In this document: in pieces, positions 29,063 through 39,804 of the stretch
Numbering within the stretch: the first letter of the stretch is position 1
Layout of the letters: each line of letters opens with the position of its first letter
NCBI RefSeq assembly: GCF_000026945.1
Contig: NC_012867.1
Location: 806,001 to 870,000 of the forward strand
Direction: 5' to 3'
Length of the DNA: 64,000 nucleotides
Origin: Candida dubliniensis CD36
Taxonomy: Eukaryota; Ascomycota; Pichiomycetes; Serinales; Debaryomycetaceae
Notes under the pieces: model-generated
Database searches by the model: none
The model's input: only the letters and a program-made list of their open reading frames with translations
What the model was told of the DNA's origin: nothing
Position numbers and translations under genes: made by a program

Positions 29063-31666
29063 ATGATTATTCGAACATTGAGACTGCAATTAAGGTTGCC
29101 AAAACCAATTTTCATATCCCCATCATGCCGGTATTACTCTACCGATCTTGAGAAATTGAAAAAGGAATCTGACACCACCGAGTCCGATAACTCGGCCTCC
29201 GCCACCGGGGTTATCGATAAAACACACAACGAAGTGTTGTTGTACTACGACCACATATACCCATTCACGACATCAAAAAATGTTGTTAAGCAATATTTGT
29301 CTCGATTCTCTTTACCTTGGAGCACCACCTACGACAATGAGAAGTTGAAACAGAAAGTATGGGACTTGTCGTCGCCGTTGCCCACCACTGCCAACATCAC
29401 TGAGTTTGTCCCACTCAAAAGAGATTGTGGGGCGTTTGTCAAATTCAAATACCCTCCAGGGGTCCCTGCCACTCAATTTATTGAAGAGGTACGAGAGAAC
29501 GTGGAGAGGAACGAGCGGGAAAGAGTCAATAGCAACATCCTCACAAGACTCTTCCATGAAATCTGGAGAAATGCACCAAAAGTGTACTCTGTAAAAGGTA
29601 CACCATGGATTGAAGACTTGCGCCGGTTCCCCAGCCCCAAGCTCTCGGTAAAGTTTGAAGGTGATCCATTGACCGAGGAAGAGTTGTATGTGTTGTTCCG
29701 TCGATACGGGTTGATCAATGAGATCGAACCAGGTGCCACCGAGGCATTCGTATACTTTCACAGCACGAGAGCTGCAATTTGTGCTAAGCACTGTATCACG
29801 GGTATGGTGTTGAATGGCGGCAAGACCACGCTTCACATTCAGTATGTTGCCATTAAAAGATCGAATTTCTTGGTTCTGTTGATCTCCAACCACACCAAAA
29901 TTGCCATCCCGGTGTTGATTGCGCTTTTGGCCACGTTTGCTGTTTTGATATTTGACCCTATCCGGGAATGGTTTATCGAGTACAAGATTCTCCACAACAG
30001 GAAATCATTTGACCAGTTTAAAGAGAGCAGATGGTTCAAGTACCTTTACATTCCTTACAGGACTATTATCGGATGGGTGTACAGTAGTTATGACTACATT
30101 GATAGCCAAATCCAGGAGGTTACAGGACTGACCTGCTCCGAGGAAGGCGATACTAGCAACGGTTCAAACATTGCTGATGGACAATCAGTTTGTGACCTAA
30201 AGAATGAGAGCAACATGTTTTGGATAGAAAGATACGAAAAGTCAAAGCAGCTACAGTTATGGATCATGGAGAACGCCAACACATTTATCATTGTCAAGGG
30301 GCCACAAGGGTCTGGCAAAGAGGAGTTTGTGTTGGAGCACAGTTTGGGATCGGACGAACGGTTAAGCAAAAAAGTCTTGGTGCTTGAATGTGACCAGTTG
30401 GGTAAGGCACGGTCAGACAACAATTTGATAGACACGACTGCGTCACAATTGGGGTACTTTCCAGTTTTCACCTGGACCAACACGGTGTCACGCTTTGTTG
30501 ATTTGGGAGTGCAAGGATTAACTGGGCAGAAGTCGGGCTTGAGTGAGAGCAAAGAGACGCAAATCAAAAACATGTTTCTGTTGGCGACGCAGGCGATTCG
30601 GAAAATCACCATTAACGAGTACAACAAATACGTCAAGAGTGTCGAGAGAAGAAACAAGAGATTGAAGGACGACGAGAAAATAGAGGTCCTTAAAGAAGAT
30701 CAATTCTTGCAACAGCATCCTGAAGCCAAGCCAATAATTGTGTTGAACAAGTACAGTCGTCGTGCTGACGTGCTGCTGAACGATTTTATTCCTCCTTTGA
30801 TTGCAGACTGGGCATCTGGGCTTGTGCAGAACAATACAGCACATGTGATATTTTTGACAGCAGATGTTGGGTCGCTCCAGCTTTTAAATGATGCTTTGCC
30901 AAACCAGGTTTTCAAGGACATTTCGCTTTCAGATGCATCCATATCCAGCTCGAGGCAGTACGTTTGCGATGTGCTTAAGGTGAAAGATACAAGCACTTTG
31001 GACCAATGCCTTGAGCCTTTGGGTGGTAGAATGTTGGACTTGCAATCGTTTATTAGACGTATCAAGTCTGGGGAGAGCCCGCAGCAAGCAATCAACGAGA
31101 TGATTTCTCAGGCTGCTGAGTTGATAAACACGTTTTTCTTGAACAGCCATCACAAATTTGGGGCTGGAGACAGCAACTGGGACCCATCACAGGTGTGGCT
31201 CATTATGAAGTTGTTGTCTGAATGTGACACCATCAGCTACAGTGAGTTGGTGAAGCTGCCATTGTTCAAAGTATCGAAGGAAACATTAGAAATTTTGACG
31301 ACATTGGAGAAGTACGATTTGATATCCTTGAAGCGTGATAAGGGGGTGTTGGATAAGATATCCACGGGTCGACCATTATTTAAGGCGGCGTTTGCGAATA
31401 TCATCAGTGACTTGCGAATTTGGAAGTTGTACGAGACCGAGTACATTGGACGGTTGATATCACTTGAGGTCGCCAAGATTCAGAAATTGGAAGAGGAGTT
31501 GGAGAGAATCTACAAAATTGGTAAAGTGGATGGTAGAATCGATTATGTGTCACAGAAAATTGAAGCGTCTAACAAAAAGATCTTGGATTTGGAAAAGCAA
31601 GCTGCAGATGTTGCGAGTTATACGGGTAAAACAGACGGCAAATCGTTTTTAGGAATAAAGTTTTGA
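29063..31666 (+). CDS. YME2: Mitochondrial inner-membrane protein Yme2 (RNA12 family)
   Basis: The 867-residue protein has the expected Yme2 build. A basic mitochondrial presequence (MIIRTLRLQLRLPKPIFISPSCR) is followed by an RNA-recognition-motif-like domain (about 190-260). A transmembrane helix lies near 272-295 (IAIPVLIALLATFAVLIF). A P-loop NTPase-like domain with GPQGSGKEE lies near 411-419, and a coiled C-terminal segment follows. Yme2/Prp12 is an integral inner-membrane protein affecting mtDNA nucleoid structure and escape of mtDNA to the nucleus. Codon use is visibly richer in G and C at third positions than in neighbouring ULP1 and MCM2. CTG codons occur at 356 and, in tandem, at 571-572; these are Ser under the CUG-Ser code. 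It is convergent with ULP1, with 66 bp between. Confidence 0.9.
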   Translation: MIIRTLRLQLRLPKPIFISPSCRYYSTDLEKLKKESDTTESDNSASATGVIDKTHNEVLLYYDHIYPFTTSKNVVKQYLSRFSLPWSTTYDNEKLKQKVWDLSSPLPTTANITEFVPLKRDCGAFVKFKYPPGVPATQFIEEVRENVERNERERVNSNILTRLFHEIWRNAPKVYSVKGTPWIEDLRRFPSPKLSVKFEGDPLTEEELYVLFRRYGLINEIEPGATEAFVYFHSTRAAICAKHCITGMVLNGGKTTLHIQYVAIKRSNFLVLLISNHTKIAIPVLIALLATFAVLIFDPIREWFIEYKILHNRKSFDQFKESRWFKYLYIPYRTIIGWVYSSYDYIDSQIQEVTGLTCSEEGDTSNGSNIADGQSVCDLKNESNMFWIERYEKSKQLQLWIMENANTFIIVKGPQGSGKEEFVLEHSLGSDERLSKKVLVLECDQLGKARSDNNLIDTTASQLGYFPVFTWTNTVSRFVDLGVQGLTGQKSGLSESKETQIKNMFLLATQAIRKITINEYNKYVKSVERRNKRLKDDEKIEVLKEDQFLQQHPEAKPIIVLNKYSRRADVLLNDFIPPLIADWASGLVQNNTAHVIFLTADVGSLQLLNDALPNQVFKDISLSDASISSSRQYVCDVLKVKDTSTLDQCLEPLGGRMLDLQSFIRRIKSGESPQQAINEMISQAAELINTFFLNSHHKFGAGDSNWDPSQVWLIMKLLSECDTISYSELVKLPLFKVSKETLEILTTLEKYDLISLKRDKGVLDKISTGRPLFKAAFANIISDLRIWKLYETEYIGRLISLEVAKIQKLEEELERIYKIGKVDGRIDYVSQKIEASNKKILDLEKQAADVASYTGKTDGKSFLGIKF

Positions 31667-31732
31667 AAGAAGTGGATGTGGCGTGGCCTTGTACATATAA
31701 TTGCCTAAATGTATATAAATATAAACAAGTTA

Positions 31733-33205
31733 TTAATCTAGTAAACAATTATCTATAATTTCATAGACCATCCGTCTGCGAATAATTTTCATATCGTTTT
31801 GGCTATAAGATAAAAGTTTGTTGGCAGAAATATATCTAGCAGCAGTACAAGTAAAAACACCACAATCTGATCCATTTTTCTGTTGTGGGGCTTCGGTGTG
31901 AGGAATCAATCTATATTCATTTCCTGTCACCCCCAATCTCTTAGCCTCTTCTTTCATATACCGTGCCAAAGTTTGTACAGCTTGAGGGTTGCCTGAATTA
32001 CGTGATCCTCCCAAAGAATCGTAGTAAGTGATTGTTTTCTTTATATTATCAATAACAGCTAATGCCCAATGCATATTACCAATATTTATTGGGGTTAAAA
32101 TCTTTTCCATAGCGAAAACATTGATTTTTTTCCGCTTGGCCCATCGTGCTACCCCTTGATACCCTCGTTGTGCTAACGTAGTATAAAAATGAGTTGTCCA
32201 GCCAAATACATTGGGGTTTGCTTTCATTATTAAATTGAAATAATAATCAATAATATTATCATTTAACCATTTGGAATCTTTTAAAGTATGTAAATCATGA
32301 GTATATATTTCAATCAGATAGTTTTCAACAATTAATTGACGAGAATTGTTTGACCAAATTTTTAAAACTTGATTTAGATGTTCTGAAGGTAATGTTTGGA
32401 TTTTACTTTGAGAATCAATTCTTTCCTTAGTAACTAGCTGTTGCAATGTTTCATGACTTTTATGATAAATTGATGAAATTTTATCAATATAAAAATTTGA
32501 TATGACATTATCTAATACCGAGTAAGAATTTATTGATAAAGGTTTTGTTGGCACATAATAGTTTAATATTGATTCTTGATATTTGTTCGTAATAGGTTCA
32601 ATATCAAATAAAGTTTGTTGTTGCTGTTGTTGTTTATCAAAATCTGCTGTAGTTGTTTCCTCTTGTGTTTGCCATTGCTGATATCCCAGTGATGAGTATT
32701 TGATAGGTTTAGAAATTGATAAATTTGTGCCATATTGAGTTGCTGAAACGTTTCTGTTTCTAATTCTATCTTGGGCCAATTGTTTCAATAAGTTAGATGT
32801 CGTATTGTCATTGGCAATATTGAATGGAGTTTCTTCCGTGTCATCTATTAGTATACTGTTATTTTGAATTCGAGTAGTAGTTTTGTTGTTAATTAAATGG
32901 AAGTCATTTGTTGGTTTATAATTGACACCAATTATCTCTATATCGGAGCTTGATTCTGAGGATAAATTGATATATTCATCTTCTTTATTTTTCTCGGAGT
33001 TTGGTTGTTGAATTGACGGTTTTGCTTGTCGAATAAAAGTTGATAAAATGTAGGCTTTTAAGTATTTCAAGATATTATAAAATAGTCGAAAGATGTACGA
33101 GTCAGTGGTTTTATGATTACATTCCAGGCCACTTTCTAGTTCGTATTCATCGTTAATTTCTACCCGTTGATCCGATATTAGCGGGTTACTTGTTGACAGA
33201 TTCAT
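31733..33205 (-). CDS. ULP1: SUMO-specific cysteine protease Ulp1
   Basis: The 490-residue protein has a divergent N-terminal half (about 1-280, rich in Asn, Ser, Gln), probably for localisation to the nuclear pore. The C48 peptidase domain (about 290-490) follows. The catalytic triad is visible: His in NMHWALAVI (near 377), Asp in YYDSLGG (near 397) and Cys in GSDCGVFTC (near 446). The oxyanion Gln is in APQQKNGSD. SKWLNDNIIDYYFNLIM is the SUMO-binding segment. Ulp1 matures the SUMO precursor and removes SUMO from substrates. Length and domain position match Ulp1 rather than the larger Ulp2, whose catalytic domain is internal. C. albicans has more than one Ulp, so the exact paralogue number is inferred. 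Confidence 0.82.
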   Translation of the reverse strand: MNLSTSNPLISDQRVEINDEYELESGLECNHKTTDSYIFRLFYNILKYLKAYILSTFIRQAKPSIQQPNSEKNKEDEYINLSSESSSDIEIIGVNYKPTNDFHLINNKTTTRIQNNSILIDDTEETPFNIANDNTTSNLLKQLAQDRIRNRNVSATQYGTNLSISKPIKYSSLGYQQWQTQEETTTADFDKQQQQQQTLFDIEPITNKYQESILNYYVPTKPLSINSYSVLDNVISNFYIDKISSIYHKSHETLQQLVTKERIDSQSKIQTLPSEHLNQVLKIWSNNSRQLIVENYLIEIYTHDLHTLKDSKWLNDNIIDYYFNLIMKANPNVFGWTTHFYTTLAQRGYQGVARWAKRKKINVFAMEKILTPINIGNMHWALAVIDNIKKTITYYDSLGGSRNSGNPQAVQTLARYMKEEAKRLGVTGNEYRLIPHTEAPQQKNGSDCGVFTCTAARYISANKLLSYSQNDMKIIRRRMVYEIIDNCLLD

Positions 33206-33677
33206 TTAGTGAAGTCCAGTGTGTTAGAAGAAGAAGCAAGAAATCTTTGTTAGGCTTGCTATTATTGTTTTTTTCTTTCAATTTGTTCATCTGATATAAA
33301 ATGACATCACGTGACTCTTTTTTGGTGGATTGACTGTTACGTTGTACACTTAATTTGACAAATTTCTTTATCAATTGATGCAATTTTCTCTTAATGCCTT
33401 CGAGTATATTGAATGTTCTTTTTTTATCCTAACCACGGTTATTACTTCTGGATCGTTGAGAACTGAAGGCACTTGAATTCTTGGATTCTCTTTGGTACCA
33501 CCCTACGAATCTGGAGCTTGCTAATTTTTCTTTGTATATTGATTATAAAAGTGTCCAAATGTAGAACAAACAATCTAAAACAAATTTACTTGAATCCGAG
33601 TATAACTAACAATAATAATACAGACAACAACAAAAATAATAACTATAAAAACCGCATAAATAGTACCACACTTTTAC
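33206..33677. other. Intergenic region ULP1 start to MCM2 stop
   Basis: This 472 bp stretch contains a TCACGTGAC E-box (33307-33315) about 100 bp upstream of ULP1 and an AT-rich remainder. No gene is seen. Confidence 0.6.
33308..33313. promoter_or_regulatory. CACGTG box upstream of ULP1
   Basis: CACGTG flanked by T and AC (the TCACGTGAC context preferred by Cbf1) lies about 100 bp before the ULP1 ATG. Cbf1 binding is inferred from the motif only. Confidence 0.4.
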
Positions 33678-36389
33678 TTACAAAGTATACTTCATAAATT
33701 TACTTCTAAGTTTTTGTTTTACCGTCACTTTTTGAGCACCAATAAAACTATCGATACTCACTTTAATGGCTCGATTCAAATCATTCTGACTGACAAACTC
33801 TGATAATCTCATTTTAGCAAATGCTTCAGCAATTCTTAAAATACTTTCTAAATGACGAACCGTTATAGGGTAAGAACCAGTTGTGATTGCCTCTTTTCTT
33901 AAATCAGCGTACACTCGAGCAAGTTTATCCATATTCATTTGATGTAATTTTGGTTGAACTTTAACACGAGCATATTGAATATATTTAATTAATAAATCTT
34001 GTGGGATAGGTGATATTTCTTGTTCCTTTTGTTTATTCAATTGTTCAATTCTTTCTGATCGAGTTCTTGCCGCAGTTGTTTGATCTCCATTTCCATCATC
34101 CATATTTTCGTCTTCTTCGGCATTTTGACCACTTTTACTACTACTATCATTCAAAATATCTTCCTCATTGGCAGGATGAGATCTCATATGGGAATCAATG
34201 ACAAAACTAGCCAATCGTTCATCGGATTCAGGGTTGACTAAATCTCGTACAATGCACATGATGTCAAATCTTGATAAAATTGGATAAGTTAAATCAACGT
34301 TTTCTGGCAATGGTAATGTTGAGTTGTATCGACCTCCATTAGGGTTAGCTGCGGCAATAACTGCACATCTGGCATGTAATGTGGTAACAATACCAGCTTT
34401 AGAAATAGATATACTTTGTTGTTCCATAGCTTCATGAATAGAGGTTCTATCTTGATCATTCATCTTATCAAATTCATCAATAAGACAAGTTCCCTTATCT
34501 GCAAGCACCAAAGCTCCACCTTCCAATGTCCATTCACGAGTAATTGGATCCTTTCTAACTGATGCTGTAAGACCAACAGCTGATGCACCTTGTCCCGTTG
34601 CGAAAACAGCACGACTGGCAGTTTTTTCAGCATATTTCAATATTTGGGATTTAGCAGTACCTGGATCCCCTAATAATAATACATTAATGTCGCCTCTAAT
34701 GGAGAGTTTCCCGTTAACATCTTTAGGAACACCACCAAATAATGAACAAGCAAGAGCGGTTTTAATATCTTTATGCCCATAAATAGATGGAGCCATCGAG
34801 GCAATGATCTTATCAATAATGCCCTTTTCGTGCGATAATTTTCTAAACTCACGTACTTCTTCATCAGTCCACATATTGACCAAATTGTTGCCACCCATAA
34901 ACGCACTACTTTCTTTTCTTCTAATGGAATTGGCTTCCAAGATTGTGGCAAACACAGGGAATCCATTCTTAGCATTTAAATTCCCGTCGTAATTATTCTT
35001 GTAAATACCAGTAACTTCAACGTCTTCGCCTGGTTTAGCAACATCAACTAAATCAGACAATAAAATAACTTCACGATGTCTTGGTAATCTACCGGCTGGA
35101 ACTGTACCAGGTGCTTCTTGTAAAGTGATTCTTTGGTAATTTCTATACAATGTTTTTTCTGAATTCAATTTGAAAGGACCTTTACTTTGGCAATTGGTAC
35201 AAAATGAAATTTTCACTTCGGTATTAGAATCTTGTACGTATGGACCCAAAACCACTCCACATTTCAAACAATCAAATTTAACATATTTCAATTGTGGGAA
35301 AACGCCAGTTCTTCTAGTAACAACCCCAGAAACTTTAACCAATTGATTAAGATTACTTTCACGCAAATCACGCAAGTTTAAAATATTAGGGAAATCTGTG
35401 ATTCTAACGTGAACTTCTTGATGAATTTGTGAATAATTTGGATAATGTAATTCGACCGCCTCCATAGCAACTATATCAAAAATCTTGAGCATTTCTTCTG
35501 GACTAGTTGCTAAAAATAATGCCAATATAGCTTTTGAATCAGCCAAGTCTTTATAACTTACTTCAAGGGATTCAGCATTGACTTCACCAAGGGTTCTCAT
35601 TTTGTTACCGTAAACGGAATCACCATTAGCATCGGTATATTCTAAAAAGAATGATTTCAATTCTCTAGCAATAGACCTACTCACAGCTGGTTGTAATATC
35701 CATTCAGTGATACTAGGAGCTTTGACATCACTCAAACTTTCCAATGATAATTCTTCGTTGAATGGATCTATTTCTACATCATCCATTAAATCATCTTGAT
35801 CTTCATCGTGGTGTTCTCTTCTTCTTCTTCTTTGAATAGGTAATCCAAATTGACCCATACTATCTTCTCCTTCATCATCTTCATCCTCATCCTCATTATC
35901 ATCTAAAAATGCTCCTCTTCGAGAACGATTAGCGTTATTTAAAATGGCATCACGACGGTTTAATTGTTGATCAATTCTTCTTCTGGTGGCAGCATCCATT
36001 TCTTCATAATCACCAGTATCATCAATATTCCCATCACCCAAATCATAATGATCTTGTTCTGGATTGGCTCGATAATCTTGTTCCAAATTTTCCATTAAAT
36101 CGTCCCCTTCTTCTTCGGAATCTTGGTCCGATGGATTCAAATCTTGTATGTCATTGTGAACAATTTCTTCTATATCATCATCGTCTAAAGCTGTGTCAAA
36201 TGGTATAGCTGGAGAAGAAGGTAATTGTTGGTGAGGATTAGGCGAAGATCCTAATGGTGGTGATGATGGTTGATGGATTGAAGATCTATCGATGTTGTTG
36301 TCATCATCCTCACCGTCGTCGTCGTAAGGTGATCTTTTTCTTCTTCGATTATTATCACGATATGATGAGCCAGCTGGTGGAGTTGACAT
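33678..36389 (-). CDS. MCM2: Replicative helicase subunit Mcm2
   Basis: The 903-residue AAA+ ATPase is one of six in the Mcm2-7 helicase. An acidic Ser/Asp-rich N-terminal extension (about 1-215), the histone-binding and kinase-target region of Mcm2, precedes the N-terminal OB domain. A C4 zinc finger follows (CLKCG...CTNC, near 372-398). The ATPase core has Walker A GDPGTAKS near 570, Walker B CLIDEFDKM near 630, and the arginine finger SRFD near 706, with MCM hallmark residues between. A winged-helix-like C-terminus ends at 903. Mcm2 is distinguished from the other MCMs by the long acidic N-terminus and sequence resemblance. An ACGCGC element lies 134 bp upstream. The start is the first ATG and matches family length. 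Confidence 0.95.
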   Translation of the reverse strand: MSTPPAGSSYRDNNRRRKRSPYDDDGEDDDNNIDRSSIHQPSSPPLGSSPNPHQQLPSSPAIPFDTALDDDDIEEIVHNDIQDLNPSDQDSEEEGDDLMENLEQDYRANPEQDHYDLGDGNIDDTGDYEEMDAATRRRIDQQLNRRDAILNNANRSRRGAFLDDNEDEDEDDEGEDSMGQFGLPIQRRRRREHHDEDQDDLMDDVEIDPFNEELSLESLSDVKAPSITEWILQPAVSRSIARELKSFFLEYTDANGDSVYGNKMRTLGEVNAESLEVSYKDLADSKAILALFLATSPEEMLKIFDIVAMEAVELHYPNYSQIHQEVHVRITDFPNILNLRDLRESNLNQLVKVSGVVTRRTGVFPQLKYVKFDCLKCGVVLGPYVQDSNTEVKISFCTNCQSKGPFKLNSEKTLYRNYQRITLQEAPGTVPAGRLPRHREVILLSDLVDVAKPGEDVEVTGIYKNNYDGNLNAKNGFPVFATILEANSIRRKESSAFMGGNNLVNMWTDEEVREFRKLSHEKGIIDKIIASMAPSIYGHKDIKTALACSLFGGVPKDVNGKLSIRGDINVLLLGDPGTAKSQILKYAEKTASRAVFATGQGASAVGLTASVRKDPITREWTLEGGALVLADKGTCLIDEFDKMNDQDRTSIHEAMEQQSISISKAGIVTTLHARCAVIAAANPNGGRYNSTLPLPENVDLTYPILSRFDIMCIVRDLVNPESDERLASFVIDSHMRSHPANEEDILNDSSSKSGQNAEEDENMDDGNGDQTTAARTRSERIEQLNKQKEQEISPIPQDLLIKYIQYARVKVQPKLHQMNMDKLARVYADLRKEAITTGSYPITVRHLESILRIAEAFAKMRLSEFVSQNDLNRAIKVSIDSFIGAQKVTVKQKLRSKFMKYTL

Positions 36390-37655
36390 GATTAGTTAGT
36401 TTGGTTGAATTGTTTTATAAAATTGAAATGACAAAAGAAAGAAAGAAATATAAGAATTAGAGCTTTTTTTCTTTTCGGTTTTTTGGCATGATATTGATGG
36501 TGAGAGTGAAAAAAATAACTTAACGCGCAACACCACTAGACAAAAGGGGAGAAGAAGAAAAATGAGGACGTGAAATGTACGTAATTGGATTTCTTAATTG
36601 GGTTAAATTAAACTCTTTGAAAAAAAAGACACGTAAATGGTTATATATAGGATTATTTATGTAATGATTATTTAGAACCACTACTACCAACTACCAACTA
36701 TCACTGATACTGATACTGAAATCTTATTATTGAATAGCTGGAACGTTCGATTTCTAGTGTTAATCATGTAATAAATGCTTATTGGTTAAATAGAAAGCTA
36801 TAGCAAGTATAGTATTCATAAAGAAAATGGATTTGGTGTTGTGTGTGTTACCACGTTTTGTAATTTCTTTAACAGAATTCATTCTTGATAACTAACGTGG
36901 TAAATTTGACACTTGTTATTATGCTTAGAGTAGATAAAACTTGTGTATTGCTATTACCACTCCCGTATTTCCAAAAAAATATTAAATTCCAATAAACATA
37001 TTTTGATTTACAGTTTTTTTCTTATATCTTGTGTCTCAATACTTGTAGACAACGTGGTTTGGTTGATTCGTTGATTGGGTCCTTGTTTGTTTCAGTTTTA
37101 ATGTTTAAAGATACAAGCAAAATAAATCAAACAAATAGCCACGTTGATATTGCTATTGTTATTTCATAACCAACAAAATAAAGTAAAGTGGTGGTGGATA
37201 GAGTGTGTATTTGTCTCTTCCCCTCCTTTTTTCTTTATTTTATTGGTTGTGGATTTATTTTTTTTCCTGTCAGATTTATATCAATTCAAATTACACGGGG
37301 GCAAATTTAGGAGGAGAGGAGGGGATGAATGTTATCACCGCTCATTGCATTTACATCCGTCTTCCTGCGCCCACGCGCACAAAACAAAACAAAACAAAAC
37401 TGAAAAAAAAAAAAAGAAAACTCCGAAGAGATGAGAATGAAGATGAAACTTCAAAATCTCCAATAATATTACATTTCTACAGTCAAATTACATTATCTGA
37501 TTGCTTTCTTTCTTTCTTCTTTATTCGCTCTATACATTTATTAAATACTTACCCCAATTAATATACATAAAAAAATTGTAATTATAAATTTTTCACTAAC
37601 AAATATTATTTAACCAAACCAAAAACTAATGGTAGTTACTATACGGAATTATTTA
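36390..37655. other. Intergenic region upstream of MCM2
   Basis: This 1.27 kb stretch has ACGCGC at 36523-36528, an (ACAAA)n tract near 37379-37400 and poly-A and poly-T tracts. The ORFs in 37144-37561 start at non-ATG codons. I see no gene. Confidence 0.6.
36523..36528. promoter_or_regulatory. MCB-like ACGCGC element upstream of MCM2
   Basis: TTAACGCGCAA lies 134 bp before the MCM2 ATG. It is one base off the canonical ACGCGT. MBF-type G1/S control would suit a replication gene, but the match is imperfect. Confidence 0.35.
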
Positions 37656-38135
37656 TTAATCTGGACCTCTTAATAAAGGGAAATCAGATAATCCAACAGC
37701 ATGAATATCATGATGATTTCCTTGGCCAGGTCCATGTAAATGACCACAAGGACATTCTTCATATTTAGGTTTTTCAATATTCTGTTGTGGTTGGAAAAAT
37801 TTATCTTCAGTAATCATTTCTATATCAAGCTTATTGCTATTGGATTCTTCACCCATCATCATAAGATATTCATGAGAATGGGTTTGAGTAATGGGAGTAA
37901 ATGTTCCATTATTGGTGTTATGTAAAGAAGTTCCAGTACTTATATATTCGGCTTGATGATGTTGTTGTTGTTCATCGTTGACATTTTCATTGTTTTTAGA
38001 CAATTGAAAATGTGGATGATGAGTACTAGATGACATGGATTGCATTGTATGTTTATGTCTTTTTCTTTGTGAATCTATTGGATTTTCCAATTTGTGGGTG
38101 GAAGTTGTTATCGATGATGATAAAGTAGATATCAT
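37656..38135 (-). CDS. Hypothetical 159-residue protein with a Cys/His-rich tail
   Basis: No family is recognised. From the ATG at 38135 (MISTLSSSITT) the protein is Ser/Thr/His/Gln-rich and hydrophilic, with no signal peptide or membrane segment. The C-terminus carries a dense Cys/His patch, CPCGHLHGPGQGNHHDIH, ending VGLSDFPLLRGPD, which could bind a metal ion. The frame remains open for another 63 codons upstream, but that stretch begins at a TTG and is read from purine- or pyrimidine-rich promoter sequence. The ORF is long for chance and its codon use fits the neighbours. I take it as a real, probably lineage-specific gene. Confidence 0.6.
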   Translation of the reverse strand: MISTLSSSITTSTHKLENPIDSQRKRHKHTMQSMSSSTHHPHFQLSKNNENVNDEQQQHHQAEYISTGTSLHNTNNGTFTPITQTHSHEYLMMMGEESNSNKLDIEMITEDKFFQPQQNIEKPKYEECPCGHLHGPGQGNHHDIHAVGLSDFPLLRGPD

Positions 38136-39325
38136 AATGAAAATAAAATTAAAAACAAAGAAAGGAGGGAAGAGAGGGAAGTTGTGGTAATATTTATAGT
38201 ACGGCAAAGAATAATTGAAATTATGAAACAAAAAAAAGGTAATTTTAGACTTTAAAATAAGTGTTAGTTTATTTTCAATTCTTCTATTTCCGGTGATGGT
38301 GGTAGGAGGAGGAGGGGAAAACAATTAATGTGTGAATAAATGCAAATATAGGGAATTGAACAATATTGCTTATGTAATTAGGTTTCACGATTGTTGCAAC
38401 AAAAACAAAGCCTGATAATGTAACTTGAATGATGATAATTGTTGTGTCGTATTATTATTACACAATCTATAACTTTGTTTGTATGTTTTTGCTTTCTAAT
38501 TGGTGATGATGATGAAAATGAGTTTTCGTTTTGAAATATTTTTTTTTCTTCTCTTCTTCGATGAAGACTTTCGGATGTTGTTTGTGAAATAAAACTAAAA
38601 GGATTTATAATTGAGATTGAAAATTTTGAACACAAAATTGATTCAATCAAAAAGATATAAAAGGATGTTTTTTTGTCAGTGTGGTTAATTTGAATTCAGC
38701 TAGAAACAGTTATAAACTACCTATTTATATATATACAAATTATATCGACTTTGGGAATCAATATATTAAGAGCAATATAGGAAATATCAAAAAGAAACAA
38801 GTGATATCACGGAATTATAAAGATTATCAATGGTGTAATTTATAATTCTCTCTGTTAACTCCATGAAATCATCAAATAAATAGCCAAGTATAATAAATCA
38901 AGAAAATTAGTAGTATAATATTTCCATTATAACGAGACCCTAAGAGAGAATGACAAGATAGTAATAATAATCATGACAATATCAACAGGGCACGTGCATA
39001 TAATTACAGTGAGTGGCATATTATTCTCCTTTCTTTTTTTGTAAATAGTTTGCAATTATTTTCTTTATCTTTTCTTTTTCGGTTTTTCTTGGGATGTTTA
39101 ACTGATTATGAATATTATTAGGGTTTATATTTAGATAAATATTTGGTTACAATCTATGACAAGCATAATTGAAATTTTAACTCTTATTGGTAATGAATTC
39201 TTATCCAAAAAAAAAAACAGGTCTCGTAAATAATATCAAACTTTAGTACTTGTCATGCTTTCCTTTCCAACTATCTATATGACATATATATTTAGAGTTT
39301 GACTTGTTTGCATGTATGGCTTTTT

Positions 39326-39370
39326 AGGTTAACCATGTCAGTTTCACAAGTTGCAAAATTTGGTTAACCT
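39326..39370. promoter_or_regulatory. Paired GGTTAACC palindromes upstream of sugar transporter
   Basis: AGGTTAACCA (39326-39335) and TGGTTAACCT (39361-39370) are each self-complementary and also form an inverted pair 35 bp apart. Both lie about 720-765 bp upstream of the transporter ATG. The symmetry suggests a dimeric factor. I cannot name the factor. Confidence 0.35.
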
Positions 39371-39793
39371 TAATCCTTTTTTGTTTTGTTTTGGTTTATT
39401 GTTATGATGTCATGTACTGCATACAGCCAACACTTGTGTTTGATTTAGACCTTGTATGATTGATTGTTGTAATTGGCATTTCAATCTAAGAAACAACTTG
39501 AAATACGCATGTTGTCAAGAAGTACTACTTCAGAGAGTAAACCGTGACCATAAATGCTGGCCAACCCCACATTTTAGGTGTTTCTATTTACTTGAAAATC
39601 TTTTTGTCTACCAACATTTATCATGAGAACCCCGAAATTCTACATATTTTCTTCCTGCTCTCTGCAAAAGAGTTACCAATTGAGGATCTTGTACACAATA
39701 GTAATATTTAAAGGTGTCAAGCATCAAAATTAGGAAACAAGTTGATGTGGTCTGCCTGACTTATTCTTTCTCTATAGACGATAGATCGTTCAT

Positions 39794-39804
39794 CCCCCCC
39801 GCGG
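39794..39804. promoter_or_regulatory. Possible Mig1-type C-rich site
   Basis: A run of seven C followed by GCGG (sequence CCCCCCCGCGG) lies about 290 bp upstream of the transporter start. It contains CCCCGC, similar to the glucose-repressor Mig1 core preceded by an AT-rich stretch. In this AT-rich genome it stands out. The role is inferred. Confidence 0.3.
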
